A DNA stretch of 64,000 nucleotides from an uncultured Desulfobacteraceae bacterium (GCA_913060875.1 CAJXSL010000011.1:110570-174569); one strand, 5' to 3'. Shown: positions 10,054-20,905, numbered from the stretch's first letter. Program-made: numbers and translations. The notes: generated from the sequence alone by a model not told the origin.

Positions 10054-12048
10054 TCACTTCAGGCCAATGTTCCAGTTCCAAAGCCCCGCCCGCTCCTTCA
10101 GTTTCACCCTCTTGGGCACCGGTTCATCCAGATGCACGAACCACTGGTAGCCCGCCTTTTCCAACAGGCGGCGGTGGCGGCTGAAGTCCAGCTTCCAGTT
10201 GGGGAAAATCCAGTAATTGTCGTCGTAGCGGCTGGCCCAGGCCTTCTCCCCGCGCGGGCTGCTGAAGGGTTCGCGCAGTTTGACCTCCTCGGAAATCACC
10301 CGGGAGAGGCACAGCGGCCACATACCGGCGATCACCATTCCCAGGGGCAGGGGGCTGTTGCGCGGCAGATCCAGAAAGGCCTCCTGCCCCAGTTCCGGAC
10401 TGACAAAAGCACCGCTGAAACCGGCCTGCCGCAGGGTTTCGAGGGCCAGGGGATTGGCCAGGTTGCAGAAGGGGCCGGCCCAGAGATCGAGCTTGTCCCG
10501 GCCGTCAAACAACCCCGCCTGCCAGGGGGCATTGAGGACGAACCGGCGGGCGCCGCTTTTGCACAGGCGTTTCACCAGACCCGCCGTTTCCGCCTCGGAG
10601 GCCGGCCACACCACGGGGGACAGCCACCACCAGACCGTGGACATGGAACTGGCCTTGACCTGTTGCACCGCCCGGGGGGAAACCCACAGCCCCTGGGCCC
10701 CCTCGATCGCCGAGCGGCCGGCCGTGCGGCCAACGACCATGTCCCGGCCCGGCGTCTTTTTCAGGCGAACGGCCGCCGGCATCCTTGCCCGGCCGTGATG
10801 GCGATCGGTTGGGGGCACCGCAATGGCGGCCAGTTCGGTTTCCAGATCCGCCAATTTACGGGTCAGCTCGGGGGCCCGCCGGTCGATGAGAAAAACCGGT
10901 GTCCGGCTGGCGGCCTTGCCCCGGCGGACGGGTTTGAAGGCCAACCGCCCCCCGGGGGGAACGGGCTGGCGCACCCGCACAATGGCATGCCCGGCATCAT
11001 CCTCGTAGCCCACCCGCAGCACATCGCCGGCCAGCAGGGGCTTCCGGGGAACAATGGTCGGGTTGTGGGCCGGCCCTTTGACCGTGCCGATCATGAGACC
11101 GGAACCCGTGGGCGTGCCGGGCTGGAGGGGAATCTGGGGACGCTGGGGCAAAAACCGGTAGTGGCTGGCCGGACGACCGAGGGCCTGTTCCAGCAATTGC
11201 AGGGCCTCACGCTTCTTTTGGGGGTCATGGCCCTCGTCCCGCAGCATCCGGTAGGCGGCCACCGTGTGATAGACATAGTGCGGGCCTTTTTTGCGCCCCT
11301 CGATCTTCCAGGTCTTCACCCGGGGAATCGTGCGCAGGACCTTGACCAGCACGTCATGGCTGAGGTCCATACACGAAAAGTGACGCTGGGGCGCGCTGCG
11401 CTGCTGGTAGAGGCGTCGGCAGGGCTGCACGCAGCGACCCCGCAGACCGCTTTTGCCCCCCAGGAAACTGCTCCAGTAGCAGCGCCCCGACACCCCGTAG
11501 CACAGGGCGCCGTGCACGAAGACCTCCAGGTCCAGCCCCTCCGGACAGGCGGCCGCCAGGGTGCGGATCTCGTCGATGTCCAGCTCCCGGGGGATCACCA
11601 CCTGGTCCACGGCCAGGTGGCGGTGAATCCATGGCAGGGCACCGGCAAAGCCGGCATTGGCCAGGGTGGACAGGTGCAGTTCACCCGTGTAGCCACTCGC
11701 CCGGGCCAGGGTAATCATGGCCAGGTCCTGGACGATGAGCGCATCCGGCTGCACCGTCCGGACGAGATCCTGCATCAGCCCGGCCGCCTGCTCCAGGTCG
11801 CCCATGGTCAGCATCACGTTGAAAGCCGTATGGACCCGCATGCCGTGGCGATGGGCCAGTTCGGTCAAAGCCGCCAGTTCCGGAATTGTAAAATTCTTCG
11901 CCTCCGCACGGGCGGAATAGCTTTTCAATCCACAGTAGACCGCATCGGCCCCCGCGGCCAACGCCGCCAGAAAGGACGCCCGGTTGCCGGCCGGCGCCAG
12001 GATCAGGGGGGCGCCTTCAGGGATATGGGATGGTTTTTGCTTGGGCAT
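10054..12048 (-). CDS. Peptidase U32 family protein (collagenase-like)
   Basis: LILAPAGNRASFLAALAAGADAVYCGLKSYSARAEAKNF N-terminus and VFVHGALCYGVSGRCYWSSFLGGKSGLRGRCVQPCRR motif. Confidence 0.93.
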   Translation of the reverse strand: MPKQKPSHIPEGAPLILAPAGNRASFLAALAAGADAVYCGLKSYSARAEAKNFTIPELAALTELAHRHGMRVHTAFNVMLTMGDLEQAAGLMQDLVRTVQPDALIVQDLAMITLARASGYTGELHLSTLANAGFAGALPWIHRHLAVDQVVIPRELDIDEIRTLAAACPEGLDLEVFVHGALCYGVSGRCYWSSFLGGKSGLRGRCVQPCRRLYQQRSAPQRHFSCMDLSHDVLVKVLRTIPRVKTWKIEGRKKGPHYVYHTVAAYRMLRDEGHDPQKKREALQLLEQALGRPASHYRFLPQRPQIPLQPGTPTGSGLMIGTVKGPAHNPTIVPRKPLLAGDVLRVGYEDDAGHAIVRVRQPVPPGGRLAFKPVRRGKAASRTPVFLIDRRAPELTRKLADLETELAAIAVPPTDRHHGRARMPAAVRLKKTPGRDMVVGRTAGRSAIEGAQGLWVSPRAVQQVKASSMSTVWWWLSPVVWPASEAETAGLVKRLCKSGARRFVLNAPWQAGLFDGRDKLDLWAGPFCNLANPLALETLRQAGFSGAFVSPELGQEAFLDLPRNSPLPLGMVIAGMWPLCLSRVISEEVKLREPFSSPRGEKAWASRYDDNYWIFPNWKLDFSRHRRLLEKAGYQWFVHLDEPVPKRVKLKERAGLWNWNIGLK

Positions 12049-12174
12049 GGGGTTTCGACAATCCCCTTCTTTCAGGTAAAATATTTGGTGCCGTTTCAGC
12101 TTGTCCCCATAAGGGACAACGCGCCAAAGGTCAAGGCATCATAACCATCAAGGCATCGCTAGCTTAGAAATTTA

Positions 12175-12316
12175 GTGTCCATCCAGAAAGGGTAGATTTT
12201 GGTTCCTGGCAAGGCCCGAGCGAGTTTTAAACCGGAGGAATAGCCCGCTATTTCGAGGATTGAAAACAAGCGCGAACGCCGCCAGGGGCCGAAAGATGCT
12301 ATTTCTGGATGGACAC
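12175..12316. mobile_element. MITE-like palindromic element, copy A
   Basis: 142 bp bounded by perfect 15-bp inverted repeats GTGTCCATCCAGAAA...TTTCTGGATGGACAC; interior arms (GGTTCCTGGCAAGGC / GAACGCCGCCAGGGGCC) also roughly complementary; related copies near 15.4 kb and 19.8 kb. Confidence 0.82.
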
Positions 12317-12406
12317 GGACAAGTGCTGTGTTATATTCCATTGCGACGACACAACCGGTTTTGGAGCGGCAGACACGCCGCCTTCGGGACAGAAAGGAAA
12401 ACACGT

Positions 12407-13162
12407 ATGAAAATCGCGGTTAGCGGCAAAGGCGGTGTGGGCAAGACAACCTTTTCATCTCTTCTCATCCGGTCCTTCAACGAACAGGGCCGGCATGTGC
12501 TGGCCATCGATGCGGATCCGGATGCCAACCTGGCCGCGGCCCTGGGCATCGACGGGGCCGACAAAATCACCCCCATCTCCGAGATGAAGGACCTGGTGTA
12601 CGAACGCACGGAATCCAAGCCGGGCACCGTCGGCGGTTTTTTCAAGCTCAACCCCAAAGTGGACGATCTGCCGGAGGCCCTCTCGGCCCGTCTCGACAAT
12701 ATCAAATTGATGCGCCTGGGCGGAGTCAAAAAAGGCGGCGCCGGCTGCATCTGCCCCGAGAGCACCCTGCTGCGGGCCCTGGTCACCCATGTGGTCCTGT
12801 CCCGGGACGAAGTCGTGGTCATGGACATGGAAGCGGGTATCGAACACCTGGGGCGGGCCACGGCCCAGGCCGTGGACAAACTCATCGTGGTGGTGGAACC
12901 GGGACGCCGCAGCATCGACACGGCCCGCAATATCCAGCGCCTGGCCTCCGAAATTCACCTGGGGTCCATCGGCCTGGTGGGCAACAAAGTACGTGGTGAA
13001 ACCGACCGGGCTTTTTTCGAAAAGCACCTGTCCGAGTTTGAGATTCTCGGATACCTGCCCTATGACGACCGCCTGATCGAAGCCGATCTGAACGATCAGT
13101 CGCCTTTCGAAACCGCCTCCCCGGCGGTGGATGAAGTCAAGGCCATCATCGAAAGGCTCTAA
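12407..13162 (+). CDS. CooC/MinD-superfamily P-loop ATPase (CO dehydrogenase maturation factor-like)
   Basis: ORF 12260..13162, likely start MKIAVSGKGGVGKTTF at 12407; deviant Walker A KGGVGKTT, DADPDANLAAALG, VVVMDMEAGIEHLGRATAQAVD and a CxC (GCICPE) as in CooC proteins. Confidence 0.88.
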   Translation: MKIAVSGKGGVGKTTFSSLLIRSFNEQGRHVLAIDADPDANLAAALGIDGADKITPISEMKDLVYERTESKPGTVGGFFKLNPKVDDLPEALSARLDNIKLMRLGGVKKGGAGCICPESTLLRALVTHVVLSRDEVVVMDMEAGIEHLGRATAQAVDKLIVVVEPGRRSIDTARNIQRLASEIHLGSIGLVGNKVRGETDRAFFEKHLSEFEILGYLPYDDRLIEADLNDQSPFETASPAVDEVKAIIERL

Positions 13163-15270
13163 TGCGCAGAGGTCATTATCCCCGGCGTCGGCGGCCCTGC
13201 ACCCGGCGGGAAAAAGCGCCTGAAATCGACATCAAACCCGGCGCGGATCGCCGCCTGAAATCCGTTTTCGCCCGCATCGGTGTGCCGGAGGAACAGCCGT
13301 TCCAGCCGGACCCCTTTCAAGTCGAGGCCGTCGAAGCGGTCCGGCACGCCGACTGTCTGGTCACCGCCCCCACCGGCGCAGGCAAGACCTGGATAGCGGA
13401 ACAGGCCATCCGGCACGTCTTTGAAAACGGGGGACGGGCCTGGTATGCCTGCCCCCTGAAAGCTCTCAGCAACGCCAAATATTCCGAATTCGCCGAACTT
13501 TTCGGCGCCGCCAACGTGGGCATCCTGACCGGCGACCGCCGGGAGCAGCCGGATGCCGCCATCATCATCGGCACCACCGAAATCCTGCGTAACCAGCTCT
13601 ACGACGCCATGCATGCGGGCATCGAGCTGGAAACGGATTTCGTGGTCCTGGACGAGGCCCATTTCCTGGGGGACTACGATCGGGGGGTGGTGTGGGAAGA
13701 AATCATGATCTATCTTCCGCCCCGCATCCCCCTGCTGCTGCTTTCCGCCACCATCGGCAACGCCCGGGAAATAGCAGAGTGGCTGTCGGCCATCCGGCGC
13801 AAAGACTGCCGCCTGGTGAAGGAGGGCCAACGGCCCGTGCCGCTCTACCCCCTCTATTTCGCCCCTTCCGGCACATTGCTGCCTCTGGTGGCCAAAACCG
13901 CCAAGGGCAAATCGCGCCTGGACAAGACCGTCCAGAACCTGATCAATCAGAAGAAAAAGCCGGCTCTCGGCCCACCCTGGGGGCTGCCGCCCTTTGGCGA
14001 TATGTTGAAGGTGCTGCGGGCCTATGATCTACTGCCAGCCATCTTCTTTCTCAAATCCCGGGCCGATTGCGGCAACGCCCTGAAACGCTGCATGGGCAAC
14101 CGCCGCCGGGATACCCAGCGCCAGGCAGCCCTGGAGCGGCGAACGGATGAACTTTTGACTGCCAGCCCGCACCTGCAACAGCACAAACAGCTCTGGCATA
14201 TCCGCAACCTGGCGGTGGGGGCCCACCACAGCGGTCAGCTGCCGGCCTGGAAACTCCTGCTGGAAACCCTCATGAGCGAAGGCCTGCTGGACGCGGTCTT
14301 CGCCACATCCACCGTTGCCGCAGGCGTCAATTTTCCGGCCCGCACCATCCTGTTTCTCAATTCGGACCGCTTCAATGGCCAGGCCTTTGCCCCCCTGACA
14401 CCCACCGAGTTTCACCAGATGACCGGCCGGGCAGGACGCCGGGGCAAGGACAAGATCGGTTTTGCGGTGGCCGTACCGAGCCGGTTCATGGACGCCCGGC
14501 TGGCCGCCCGCCTGGTGGATACACCGGCGTCGGACGTGGAAAGCCAGATTCGCATCAATTTCTCCATGGTGCTGAATCTGCTGCTGTCCCACCTGCCCGA
14601 CCAGGTGGAAGATCTTCTCAAACGCAGCTTTGCCACGTTTCAGTTGATGCGTTCCTTCGGCCCCAAGACCCCCCGGCACATGCTGGAAAGAAGCTACCGC
14701 CACTTATGGGACGATTTCCGGCATCACCTGGAATTTCTTCAGATCCACGGCTACGTTGATCCGGCGGGGCGCCTGACCGACGACGGCATCTGGGCCGCCC
14801 GCCTGCGGGTGGATCAACCTCTCCTGATCGGGGAAGGCTTCCGTCGCAAGGCTTTTCCGGAAAACGACCCCGCCATCCTGGCCGGCATCGTGGCGGCCTT
14901 CGTCAACGAGAGGGAATGCGACGACCGGCTTCCCAAAAGAGCCCTGCCGCGGTCCCTGGCCTCGTCCTACCGGCGGGTCAAAAAAACCCTGGCGCCTTTC
15001 GCCCGCCAGATGCATGTGGAGGGCTTTCCCTTCCGCCCCCTCTACCTGCGCCCGGCGGCCGTGCTTTACCATTGGGTCCGGGGCCGAGACTGGGAAGATA
15101 TTGTCGCCCTGTCGGAACTGGAGGAAGGCAACCTGGCCATGTTGATTCTGCGAACAGCCGACAACCTGCGCCATATCCGCAATCTGGCCAATGTATTTCC
15201 GGAGGCGGCGGAATCGGCAGCCTCCGCCGTGGAGGCCATTATGCGTGACCCCGTGATCACGGATTTGTAG
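13162..15270 (+). CDS. DExH-box helicase, Ski2/Mtr4-like
   Basis: Walker A TAPTGAGKT, DEAH motif VVLDEAHFLGDYDRG, LSATIGNA, FATSTVAAGVNFPART, QMTGRAGRRG; TAATG overlap with the upstream ATPase gene. Confidence 0.92.
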   Translation: MRRGHYPRRRRPCTRREKAPEIDIKPGADRRLKSVFARIGVPEEQPFQPDPFQVEAVEAVRHADCLVTAPTGAGKTWIAEQAIRHVFENGGRAWYACPLKALSNAKYSEFAELFGAANVGILTGDRREQPDAAIIIGTTEILRNQLYDAMHAGIELETDFVVLDEAHFLGDYDRGVVWEEIMIYLPPRIPLLLLSATIGNAREIAEWLSAIRRKDCRLVKEGQRPVPLYPLYFAPSGTLLPLVAKTAKGKSRLDKTVQNLINQKKKPALGPPWGLPPFGDMLKVLRAYDLLPAIFFLKSRADCGNALKRCMGNRRRDTQRQAALERRTDELLTASPHLQQHKQLWHIRNLAVGAHHSGQLPAWKLLLETLMSEGLLDAVFATSTVAAGVNFPARTILFLNSDRFNGQAFAPLTPTEFHQMTGRAGRRGKDKIGFAVAVPSRFMDARLAARLVDTPASDVESQIRINFSMVLNLLLSHLPDQVEDLLKRSFATFQLMRSFGPKTPRHMLERSYRHLWDDFRHHLEFLQIHGYVDPAGRLTDDGIWAARLRVDQPLLIGEGFRRKAFPENDPAILAGIVAAFVNERECDDRLPKRALPRSLASSYRRVKKTLAPFARQMHVEGFPFRPLYLRPAAVLYHWVRGRDWEDIVALSELEEGNLAMLILRTADNLRHIRNLANVFPEAAESAASAVEAIMRDPVITDL

Positions 15271-15359
15271 CCGACCAAAACCGGCCCTGTTGGCGCCCTT
15301 TAAAATTATCCGTTTACACAATACCCCGAGTGGCTATAATGAAACTCAGGCATTCATTA

Positions 15360-15527
15360 GTCTCCATCCATAAAAGGCATATTTGGGCCCCGGCCGGCGT
15401 TCTCGCTCTTTGTAAATCCCCGGCGTAGTCCAACTGCGCAACGCTATCGCTCATACGGCTACGCCGTCCGTTTACAAATCGTTGCGGCCTTGCCCGGAAC
15501 CAAAATCTACTATATCTGGATGGACAC
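15360..15527. mobile_element. MITE-like palindromic element, copy C (inverted relative to A and B)
   Basis: Bounded by GTCTCCATCCATAAAA... and ...CTGGATGGACAC; the reverse complement begins GTGTCCATCCAGATATAGTAGATTTTGGTTCCGGGCAAGGC, matching copies A and B; extra internal dyad TTTGTAAA...CGGCGTAG/CTACGCCG...TTTACAAA. Confidence 0.78.
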
Positions 15528-15573
15528 TCATTAGCTCCAAAACCGAACACACGATCTCAGGAGGGAGAAGCCC

Positions 15574-15750
15574 ATGCGTACCGAAGATCTTGCCAAAGCA
15601 TTTCTTGCCATCGTTGAAGAAGCCCAGCATCTCCAGTCTTTCCACCTGCCGGAAGAGGCCCAAACCCGGGTAAAAACCATCATTTCCATCGCCAAGCACC
15701 AGAACGACATCCGCCAGTCTAGCCAGGGCAGCTGCACAGCCAAGCACTGA
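15574..15750 (+). CDS. Small hypothetical protein (58 aa)
   Basis: Strong Shine-Dalgarno (CAGGAGGGAGAAGCCCATG); MRTEDLAKAFLAIVEEAQHLQSFHLPEEAQTRVKTIISIAKHQNDIRQSSQGSCTAKH. Below the length cutoff of the ORF track. Confidence 0.6.
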   Translation: MRTEDLAKAFLAIVEEAQHLQSFHLPEEAQTRVKTIISIAKHQNDIRQSSQGSCTAKH

Positions 15751-15830
15751 GGCCGATACCATCGGCAACAGGATCGACCCGGCCCCCTTTAAGAAGCAAC
15801 CATCTCAAAATGTAGATTTGGGGAGAAATC

Positions 15831-16871
<1,041 letters not shown>

Positions 16872-16886
16872 ATTCCGGGACAAACG

Positions 16887-17339
16887 ATGCCCCTGGAAAG
16901 TTTAAAGCCCGCCGTCCCCAAACACTGGCTCATCGCCATTGCCGGACTCGTCTGGTCCACGGCGGGCGGTCTGCTTTGCCGTATGGCCTGGCACTGGCTG
17001 CGCCCCCTGCCGCCCCTGCATATCATAGGCCTGGCGGGAGGAGGCCTGGCCCTGGCTTTCGTTCTGCACCGCAGCATGCTGGACCGGATCGCCCGGCGCA
17101 ATATGGCCCGCATCGACAGCTATGCCGATCGCGGATGCGTATTCGCCTTCCAGGCCTGGCGCAGCTACCTCATGATTCTCCTCATGATCGCCATTGGCTC
17201 TTTCCTGCGCCACACCGCGCTTCCCCGGGAGCCCCTGGCGGTCCTATACAGCGCCATGGGCGTGGCCCTGCTTGCGGCCAGCTTATCGTACTATGCCATG
17301 TTCTGGCAGATGATCCGGAGCGACCCGCCAGCCGGTTAA
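16887..17339 (+). CDS. Hypothetical integral membrane protein
   Basis: 150 aa, several hydrophobic segments; starts shortly after the ADH stop, same strand. Confidence 0.65.
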   Translation: MPLESLKPAVPKHWLIAIAGLVWSTAGGLLCRMAWHWLRPLPPLHIIGLAGGGLALAFVLHRSMLDRIARRNMARIDSYADRGCVFAFQAWRSYLMILLMIAIGSFLRHTALPREPLAVLYSAMGVALLAASLSYYAMFWQMIRSDPPAG

Positions 17340-17501
17340 CCCGATTATTTCATGACATAAATCGGTTGAGGGGGCATCCAACGACGGTGGCCTGGAACTG
17401 ATTTTTGCATTTAAAATGGTTTATTGCTCTGCGGGCCGCATCGGGCATCGACGCTTTTGACGGAAAAACCCCGAAAAAAGAAGAATGCTTCCAGGGCGTC
17501 C

Positions 17502-17984
17502 TCAGGAAGAAACGCGTTGCGCGCCCAGCACATCGGTTAAGCGCATGCAGTTTTTGCAGATACCGTCCACCCGCACCTCCACCTTGTCGATCCGGCCCGG
17601 GAAGGTCTTCCGGAAGGCATCACCGTCCAGGGGCAGGCTCTCGGGGGAAAGGCATTCCATCTGGCCGCAGCGTTTGCAATAGAAATGGGGATGGGGCCGG
17701 TGATGTTCATTGGGTGCCATGCCGTAGTAGGCCGCCCGTCCGCCGGTGCTGATGCGGTCTACCAGGCCACGGTCCACCAGCAAATCCAAAATGCGGTAGA
17801 CCGTAACACGGTTGATGGCCCCCGAGCGTTGGAGGGTCTTGAAAATATCGCCGGCGGAAAGGGGGTAACTGTTATTCCCGATGACCTCCAGCACCCGCAG
17901 GCGGTTTTCCGTAGCGTCGAGTTTTGCGCGGTGCAGCATGGTTTCATAGTCGCACTGCTCACACATGGGCGTACCTCTTCTCAC
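17502..17984 (-). CDS. Fur-family transcriptional regulator, probably Zur-like
   Basis: Fur-fold (TVYRILDLLVDRGLVDRI), HHRPHPHFYCKRCGQMECL and C-terminal CKNC; last gene of the zinc transporter cluster. Confidence 0.88.
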   Translation of the reverse strand: MRRGTPMCEQCDYETMLHRAKLDATENRLRVLEVIGNNSYPLSAGDIFKTLQRSGAINRVTVYRILDLLVDRGLVDRISTGGRAAYYGMAPNEHHRPHPHFYCKRCGQMECLSPESLPLDGDAFRKTFPGRIDKVEVRVDGICKNCMRLTDVLGAQRVSS

Positions 17985-18086
17985 TTTCTTGGCGTGACGT
18001 CCTGGAAACGCGGTTGTCCGGGAAAGCGCCCCGAATGGCCGCCCCTCTCCGGATTCTTCACCGAATGGGGATAAACTGGCACGCCA

Positions 18087-18914
18087 TTAAACCGCGCGCT
18101 TGGCCCTGCGCAGGAGCGTCCAGCGTTCCACCAGCAATACCAGGAAAAAAGCAGCGCCGCCCAGCAGGATAATGCTGGCCCCGGCCGTCAGGTCATAAGC
18201 GTAGGACAGCCACAACCCGCTGACCGTAAACACCGCCCCCAGAACACTGGCGCCGACCATCATCTGGAGCAGCGACTGGGCATATTTTTCGACGATAAAC
18301 GGCGGAATGGTAAGCAGGGCGATGACCAGGATCAACCCTACCACCTGGATCACCATGACGATGGCCACCGCCAGCAGACCAATCAGCGCGAAATACAACC
18401 GTTGCACGGGCACCCCCCGAATCCGGGCGAATTCTTCGTCATAGGACATGGTCAACAGATCCTTGTAGAAGACACCCACGAATCCGGCCACCACCACACC
18501 GGTTGCCAGCATGATCCCCAGATCTCCGGCCGGCACCGTCAAAATGCTGCCGAAGAGATAACTCATCAGATCCACGTTGTAACCGGGCGTCAGGTCCAGC
18601 AGGATGATGCCGATGGCCATCCCCACGGCCCAGATGACACCAATGATGGTGTCGGCCCGGTGCCGGGACCGCAGCGTGACCGCCGCCATGACCAGAGCCG
18701 CCGCCAGGGCAAAGCCGATAGTGCCCGCCAGGTAGGGCCAGCCGAAGAAAAAAGCCATGCCGATACCGCCATAGGCGGCGTGGGCGATACCGCCGGAAAG
18801 AAAAACAATGCGGTTGGCCACCACCAGGGTGCCCATAATCCCGCAGATAATACTGGCCAGCAGACCGGCGGCCAGGGCATGACGCATAAATTCGAATTGC
18901 AGGGCATCCAGCAT
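18087..18914 (-). CDS. znuB: Zinc/metal ABC transporter permease
   Basis: ABC-3 family membrane protein; adjacent to the ATPase and Zn-binding protein genes. Confidence 0.9.
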   Translation of the reverse strand: MLDALQFEFMRHALAAGLLASIICGIMGTLVVANRIVFLSGGIAHAAYGGIGMAFFFGWPYLAGTIGFALAAALVMAAVTLRSRHRADTIIGVIWAVGMAIGIILLDLTPGYNVDLMSYLFGSILTVPAGDLGIMLATGVVVAGFVGVFYKDLLTMSYDEEFARIRGVPVQRLYFALIGLLAVAIVMVIQVVGLILVIALLTIPPFIVEKYAQSLLQMMVGASVLGAVFTVSGLWLSYAYDLTAGASIILLGGAAFFLVLLVERWTLLRRAKRAV

Positions 18915-18918
18915 GGCA

Positions 18919-19695
18919 TCAATCCTCGTGATGTTTGAGCACGCGGTGGGGCAGCCCGTGGGCCACCAGTTCCACCGGGCAGACGTCTTCCACCGTGCAA
19001 GGGTACATGGTTTCCATCATCTCGCCGGTGATCTCGGCCTCGTGGTGGTAGTGCAGACGTTTGTTCACGCAGGCCACGGATTTCACATAGGTTGAGACGA
19101 CCAGGAGATCATGACTCACCACCAGGATAGTAACCTCCCGGTTCAAATCCTTCAGCATCCGGAAAAAATCCGCCTGCCCCTTGGTATCGATGCTGGCGGT
19201 TGGTTCGTCCAGCAGCAGGAGCCGGGGCGCCGTGACCAAGGCCCGGGCGATGAAAACACGCTGGCGCTGCCCGCCGGAAAGTTCACCGATCCGGCGGCCG
19301 GCAAAGGCCGCCATTTCCATTCGTTCCAGGGCGCCCAGGGCTTCGCGGCGATCTTGGGCCGTGTGGCGCGCCCACCGTCGCCGGGGATCCAGTTTGCCCA
19401 TGAGCACGACGTCCAGTGCCGTGATGGGAAAACGGCGGTTGATATGGACATCCTGGCGCACGTAGCCGATCTGATGGGTCGCCCCGCCGGTGGCCTCGCC
19501 CAGCACCCGGATGCGGCCGGTATCCGGCTTGAGCAGCCCCAGCATCAGCTTCAGCAGGGTGGTCTTGCCGCCGCCGTTGGGCCCGATCACGGCCACGAAA
19601 TCCCCCTGGGGGATGGCCAGATTGACGTTCTCCAGAACGGGCTGGCCGTTATAGGCGAAGGAAACGTTTTCGATGTCGATGACAGGGGATGACAT
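18919..19695 (-). CDS. znuC: Zinc/metal ABC transporter ATP-binding protein
   Basis: Walker [10 protein letters not shown], signature [15 protein letters not shown], Walker [13 protein letters not shown]. Confidence 0.93.
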   Translation of the reverse strand: MSSPVIDIENVSFAYNGQPVLENVNLAIPQGDFVAVIGPNGGGKTTLLKLMLGLLKPDTGRIRVLGEATGGATHQIGYVRQDVHINRRFPITALDVVLMGKLDPRRRWARHTAQDRREALGALERMEMAAFAGRRIGELSGGQRQRVFIARALVTAPRLLLLDEPTASIDTKGQADFFRMLKDLNREVTILVVSHDLLVVSTYVKSVACVNKRLHYHHEAEITGEMMETMYPCTVEDVCPVELVAHGLPHRVLKHHED

Positions 19696-19733
19696 GATCC
19701 TATATCTTTCTGGAATGTGTCCGATTCTATTGA

Positions 19734-19875
19734 GTGTTCGTCCAGAGATGGTAGATTTTGGTTTCGAGCAAGGTCTGGGCGATTTTGAAACCGCAGGAAT
19801 AGTGGACTATTTCGAGGATTTCAAAAGAGCGAAAACGCCGCTCGGGGCCAAAAGATGCCATTTATGGATGGACAC
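19734..19875. mobile_element. MITE-like palindromic element, copy B
   Basis: GTGTTCGTCCAGAGATGGTAGATTTTGGTTTCGAGCAAGG...GGGGCCAAAAGATGCCATTTATGGATGGACAC, aligned along its length with copy A; lies between znuA and znuC. Confidence 0.8.
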
Positions 19876-20855
19876 TATTTAAGGGCCGCCTCGAACTTAC
19901 CGGCAACCACGCGCATGTTCTCCAGCCAGTTCAAAGCCAAAGGATCGGCAGCCACAACCTGACCGCCGATTTCCCGGGCAACGAGCTTGGCCCGTTTGGT
20001 TGAAAACTGGGGCTGGACAAAAATAACCTTGATTCCTTCTGAGCGGGCCGCGGCGATCAACGCCTGAAGCTGGGCCGGTTTGGGATTTTTACCCTCGATC
20101 TCGATGGGCACCTGCACCAGGCCGTAGTCCCGTGCAAAATAGCCCCAGGCCGGGTGAAATACCATGAATTGAAGATCCTCCTTGCCGGCAAAAATCTTTT
20201 TCAGATCGGCGTCCAATTGATCGATTCGCGCTGCAAAATCTCTGAAGTTGCTCTCATAGACATTCCGATGCCCGGGGTCGGCCTCCTTGAGCGCATTCAA
20301 AATGGCGCGGGCCTGAATCTTTACAAGCTGCGGCGACAGCCAGATATGAGGATCGAGACCGGCATGTTCATGGTGATCTTTATCATGTCCGGCATCCCCA
20401 TGGTGCTGGCGCTTTTCATGGTCATGGTGACCCTCGGCGTGGTGCCCGCTCTCTTGGGATTCACCTTCGTCATGGTGTTCGGTATCTTCCCTATCATGAT
20501 GGTGGGCTGCCATCGCGCGTTTTTCGATGCCGTGATCCGTGTGAACGACCTCCATTGCGGGATTGGCGGCCGCTATTTTTTCCAGCCAGACGTTTTCGAA
20601 CGGAACGCCGACCGCAAAATAAAGCCGGGCTTCGGACAGGGCCGCCATCTGGCGTGGCTTGGGTTCATAGGTGGCCGGACTGGCGCCGGGTTGGACCATC
20701 AACTGGACGTCCACCCGATTGCCGCCAATTTGTTGCACAAAAAATTTCTGGGGCTGGATGCTCACGAATACCGGCAGGGGTTTATCGGCCTGAGCATGTG
20801 TATTCCCCGTCAAGCAGATGAAAAGTAAAGAAATAGTATAAGCCAGATGTTTCAT
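19875..20855 (-). CDS. znuA: Zinc ABC transporter substrate-binding protein
   Basis: ORF 19875..20912, likely start MKHLAYTISLLFICLTGNTHA at 20855; family motifs and a long His/Asp/Glu-rich loop (HHHDREDTEHHDEGESQESGHHAEGHHDHEKRQHHGDAGHDKDHHEHAGLDPHIWLSP). Confidence 0.92.
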   Translation of the reverse strand: MKHLAYTISLLFICLTGNTHAQADKPLPVFVSIQPQKFFVQQIGGNRVDVQLMVQPGASPATYEPKPRQMAALSEARLYFAVGVPFENVWLEKIAAANPAMEVVHTDHGIEKRAMAAHHHDREDTEHHDEGESQESGHHAEGHHDHEKRQHHGDAGHDKDHHEHAGLDPHIWLSPQLVKIQARAILNALKEADPGHRNVYESNFRDFAARIDQLDADLKKIFAGKEDLQFMVFHPAWGYFARDYGLVQVPIEIEGKNPKPAQLQALIAAARSEGIKVIFVQPQFSTKRAKLVAREIGGQVVAADPLALNWLENMRVVAGKFEAALK

Positions 20856-20905
20856 AAAGCACCTCCAGACAATTTGGTGGCTCCCTAAAAATACCACGAC
20901 GGGAA

